Positions 60,140 through 64,000 of a DNA stretch of 64,000 bases are shown piece by piece. This DNA is from Anisus vortex (taxonomy: Eukaryota > Mollusca > Gastropoda > Planorbidae). The stretch lies in NCBI GenBank assembly GCA_949126835.1, contig OX421500.1:21923167-21987166 (forward strand), written 5' to 3'. The translations under genes and the position numbers were made by a program. Numbering within the stretch: the first letter of the stretch is position 1; each line of letters begins with the position of its first letter. The notes below the pieces were generated by a model, which was not told the origin of the DNA, did no database searches, and saw only the letters and a list, made by a program, of their open reading frames with translations.

Positions 60140-60210
60140 AGAATAAGAAGAATAAAATTGGGCATTTCTATAGCGCTTCTATCAATGCTATTAAATTAGC
60201 ATGCTCTTAT
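60140..60210 (-). mobile_element. SINE tail insertion
   Basis: A 71-bp segment with TTTCTATAGCGCTTCTATCA and TTAGCATGCTCTTA interrupts the 335-bp repeat. The first copy has ACAATAATATACTATC at this point with no insert. It matches the tail of the SINE at 16433. Confidence 0.65.
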
Positions 60211-60470
60211 ACTATCTAAAAGAAAAAAAAACACATAAATACAAAACAATTAAACAAAATTAGAAAATAATTTAACAAAATTAGAAAATAATATTTCAAT
60301 GCAATAAAAACTAAATTGAGAAAGATTTTTTCTGTATTTAATTTTTGTTCTTGCTTATTGTATCAATAAAACAGTACTGAGAATGTTTCTTTCGGTATTT
60401 AGTTTTTATTTTATATTGTTGCTGTCAAGCTTAGGCCTATTGTACCCGGTATTTGAATGTAATCATTTAT

Positions 60471-61140
60471 AGGCCTAACTTGTTTTTTTAATAATTCGTA
60501 TCATTTAATTTATAGAGTGTATACAGTCGCCTATTAAAGGATATTCTCAATAGCGACGTAAATCCATTAAAAAAAATTTAAACATTTGGTTACTTTTACT
60601 TAAAAGGATAATGCAAACATCTATAATGAAAAAAAATAAATAATTTGATAGACATTACGTCATACGCTAGTATTTTTTTAAGTAAACAATTGAAACTCTC
60701 CAAGCCAAATTGCGGTGCGTAATTTAAAAAAAAAAGTCTCACCACATTAAACAAACAACAGCTAAATTGGGGAAACCCGAAAAGACCCTCGCGTTCAACA
60801 TACAAAATATCGCGTTCAACATAGTAATGAACGGAAATGGCCATTTGCTATGTACGGCTTTATTTAATTTGCATGGCTGGATCTAACATTTTGAATGTTT
60901 TAAATTAACACATTCATGATTATAAGTCATAAAATAAAATTATCTTTCGGAGTACGTTTCCGATTTATACATTTAATTTTTGTCCCGATTAGTCGAACGG
61001 ATTAGGTGCCTATAGCGAACAAACATATATATAAATATATAAACAAACATATAAACAAACTCACGGTAATTATATATGTTGATGATGATGGAATATTTTC
61101 TTAGTTGGGAATAGAAAACCTTTTCACGACATTCTAAAAA
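60471..61140. other. AT-rich non-coding stretch
   Basis: No gene is recognised. A small repeat of ATATAAACAAACAT lies near 61020-61060. Confidence 0.5.
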
Positions 61141-61144
61141 AAAA

Positions 61145-63270
61145 AACAGTCCATTTAATTGTCGTTACACTCATACATCCATTATATGACAGACACCAGT
61201 CCATTTAATTGTCGTTACACTCATACATCCATTATATGACAGACACCAGTCCATTTAATTGTCGTTACACTCATACATCCATTATATGGCAGACACCAGT
61301 CCATTTAATTGTCGTTACACTCATACATCCATTATATGGCAGACACCAGTCCATTTAATTGCCGTTACACTCATACATCCATTATATGACAGACACCAGT
61401 CCATTTAATTGTCGTTACACTCATACATCCATTATATGACAGACACCAGTCCATTTAATTGTCGTTACACTCATACATCCATTATATAACTGACACCAGT
61501 CCATTTAATTGCCGTTACACTCATACATCCATTATATGACAGACACCAGTCCATTTAATTGCCGTTACACTCATACATCCATTATATGACAGACACCAGT
61601 CCATTTAATTGTCGTTACACTCATACATCCATTATATGACAGACAAAACAGTCCATTTAATTGTCGTTACACTCATACATCCATTATATGACAGACACCA
61701 GTCCATTTAATTGTCGTTACACTCATACATCCATTATATGACAGACAAAACAGTCCATTTAATTGCCGTTACACTCATACATCCATTATATGACAGACAA
61801 AACAGTCCATTTAATTGCCGTTACACTCATACATCCATTATATGACAGACACCAGTCCATTTAATTGTCGTTACACTCATACATCCATTATATGACAGAC
61901 ACCAGACCATTTAATTGTCGTTACACTCATACATCCATTATATGACAGACACCAGACCATTTAATTGTCGTTACACTCATACATCCATTATATGACAGAC
62001 ACCAGTCCATTTATTGCCGTTACACTCATACATCCATTATATGACAGACACCAGACAATTTAATTGTCGTTACACTCATACATCCATTATATGACAGACA
62101 CCAGTCCATTTAATTGCCGTTACACTCATACATCCATTATATCACAGACAAAACAGTCCATTTAATTGCCGTTACACTCATACATCCATTATATGACAGA
62201 CAAAACAGTCCATTTAATTGCCGTTACACTCATACATCCATTATATGACAGACACCAGTCCATTTAATTGCCGTTACACTCATACATCCATTATATGACA
62301 GACACCAGTCCATTTAATTGCCGTTACACTCATACATCCATTATATGACAGACAAAACAGTCCATTTAATTGCCGTTACACTCATACATCCATTATATGA
62401 CAGACAACAGTCCATTTAATTGCCGTAACACTCATACATCCATTATATGACAGACAAAACAGTCCATTTAATTGCCGTTACACTCATACATCCATTATAT
62501 GACAGACAAAACAGTCCATTTAATTGCCGTTACACTCATACATCCATTATATGACAGACACCAGTCCATTTAATTGTCGTTACACTCATACATCCATTAT
62601 ATGACAGACAAAACAGTCCATTTAATTGCCGTTACACTCATACATCCATTATATGACAGACACCAGTCCATTTAATTGTCGTTACACTCATACATCCATT
62701 ATATGACAGACAAAACAGTCCATTGAATTGCCGTTACACTCATACATCCATTATATGACAGACACCAGTCCATTTATTGCCGTTACACTCATACATCCAT
62801 TATATGACAGACACCAGTCCATTTAATTGTCGTTACACTCATACATCCATTATATGACAGACAAAACAGTCCATTTAATTGCCGTTACACTCATACATCC
62901 ATTATATGACAGACAAAACAGTCCATTTAATTGCCGTTACACTCATACATCCATTATATGACAGACACCAGTCCATTTAATTGCCGTTACACTCATACAT
63001 CCATTATATGACAGACACCAGTCCATTTAATTGCCGTTACACTCATACATCCATTATATGACAGACAAAACAGTCCATTTAATTGCCGTTACACTCATAC
63101 ATCCATTATATGACAGACAACAGTCCATTTAATTGCCGTAACACTCATACATCCATTATATGACAGACAAAACAGTCCATTTAATTGCCGTTACACTCAT
63201 ACATCCATTATATGACAGACAAAACAGTCCATTTAATAGCCGTTACACTCATACATCCATTATATGACAG
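61145..63270. repeat. 50/52-bp minisatellite, ~42 copies, 713-bp higher-order period
   Basis: Unit CAGTCCATTTAATTGTCGTT, ACACTCATACATCCATTATA, TGACAGACAC or TGACAGACAAAA. The two length forms and a GTCG/GCCG change are mixed. A rare double variant (GACAACAG with GCCGTAACAC) appears at 62401 and 63114, 713 bp apart with similar neighbours, so a block was duplicated. Confidence 0.97.
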
Positions 63271-63492
63271 AAACAAAAATTAAGATATAGATTTAGTAGA
63301 GTTACAAATATTAAATAATTATTGTTTACAATATGTTCTAAGTGTCTCAAATAATAAATAAAGACTTTTTTTCTACATAAGGGCAAAAATTTTCATTAGG
63401 GCGCCGCATAGACAGACATTTCTTTTTGTGTTAAATCCTCACTGTCTTCTTTTTTTCAACTTATAAATAAAAACGAATGAGTCTTAAAGTAC

Positions 63493-63630
63493 TTGCATGC
63501 AGTATGTTACACATATTATGTATGTTGAGAGTTGTTTCTTGTATGCAGTATGTTACACATATTTATGTTGAGAGTTGTTTCTTGCATGCAGTATGTTACA
63601 CATATGTATGTTGAGAGTTGTTTCTTGATT
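63493..63630. repeat. ~45-bp tandem repeat, 3 copies
   Basis: GCATGCAGTATGTTACACAT plus ATTATGTATGTTGAGAGTTG and TTTCTT, three copies with small deletions. Confidence 0.92.
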
Positions 63631-63833
63631 CAACCAACTCTGATGACTTCGTCTTAATACTTACTTATTGTTTTATCGGCATAATTGAAACCATTCAATC
63701 AACTGATATGTATTAAGAAGACCTTATACAACTTCAATCCTACATTAGATATTTGTGTTTCACGTGCATGTTATCTAATCCATCCTCACACAAGTTGGAC
63801 AGGTTTTATTTCTCTGAACATTTCCTTCTCCAG

Positions 63834-63950
63834 CTATTAAACAATGCTCGTGAAATCTCCCATCAGATAGAGCGACCTGCATGCATAAATCAAGACGTAG
63901 CGTCCATTGACGGGGTCGTAGATTACTTAACCAGTCAGCAGGGACTGTAA
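63834..63950 (+). CDS. Possible terminal exon of an unidentified gene
   Basis: A strong splice acceptor (TTTCCTTCTCCAG, 63821-63833) is followed by 39 codons, including the stop. They read LLNNAREISHQIERP, then ACINQDVASIDG, then VVDYLTSQQGL and a TAA. An AATAAA follows about 10 bp after the stop (63960-63965). The peptide is of ordinary, non-repetitive composition, unlike almost every other frame in the window. I do not recognise the protein. No upstream exon was found in this window. It could be chance. Confidence 0.35.
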   Translation, partial: LLNNAREISHQIERPACINQDVASIDGVVDYLTSQQGL

Positions 63951-64000
63951 TCTCTTGGTAATAAATGTTAAGTTACGATTGTAATTAGGAATTTCAGCAC

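Larger units (their letters stand above)
59206..60470. repeat. ~335-bp tandem repeat, about 2.3 copies, twice interrupted
   Basis: The segment starting GTTTCTTTTCGGTATCTAG (59210), with CTGGCATATGCATAATAATT, ACAGTTGTGTTGACTTGAC and ACAATAATATACTATCTAAA, starts again at about 59546 and a third time at about 60386. The second copy is split by a GC-rich insert (59623-60070) and by a SINE tail (60140-60210). The third copy is partial. Confidence 0.85.

Noticed and set aside
63753..63833. Coding start at the ATG at 63753
   Set aside because: The frame to the left of 63834 looks like intron with a pyrimidine tract; if the peptide is real, the exon more likely begins at the splice acceptor.

Overview
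The window is eukaryotic: AT-rich, gene-poor, and packed with decayed transposons and tandem repeats. The best guess is a heterobranch gastropod (pond-snail type). The reasons are an intronless FMRFamide-receptor-like GPCR, tRNA-derived SINEs with a TATAGCGCT-type tail, APE-type non-LTR retrotransposons whose 5' leader is a type I associate with mollusc and coral genomes, and a SPIN-like hAT end. The organism call is inference; the repeat and gene calls come from the sequence.

Genes. The only convincing intact protein-coding gene is a 394-aa rhodopsin-family peptide receptor on the minus strand (18021-19205). A possible terminal exon with a good splice acceptor, a stop and an AATAAA sits at the right edge (63834-63950). 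I found no other exon I would defend, no rRNA and no functional tRNA.

Mobile elements. From left to right: a tRNA-like SINE head (191-280); a jockey/CR1-like 3' end (835-1310); a 202-bp hAT MITE with perfect 8-bp target duplications (3796-3997); an L2/CR1-like reverse transcriptase remnant (5325-6430) carrying both a 412-bp Helitron-like element and a 214-bp SINE, each with a readable empty site; a badly decayed endonuclease domain (6810-7460); a MITE family in four copies (2645, 20009, 21955, 30667); a SPIN-like hAT end (23147-23275); a 5'-truncated LINE with a full reverse transcriptase region (36253-37946); a LINE with its 5' leader and endonuclease but no 3' half (43960-45555); and several SINEs or SINE tails.

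Tandem repeats. More than twenty unrelated minisatellites with units of 16-64 bp cover roughly 23 kb, about a third of the window. The largest are a GATA-rich array (10952-15925), a 30-bp array (46725-48845), a 50/52-bp array (61145-63270), a 36-bp array (53395-55145) and a 40/44-bp array (32290-33899). Several show higher-order periods (about 1.34-1.39 kb, 609 bp, 200 bp and 713 bp). One 64-bp array has 15 copies that look identical. Several arrays start exactly where a truncated transposon stops. Most long open frames in the window lie inside these arrays and are not genes.
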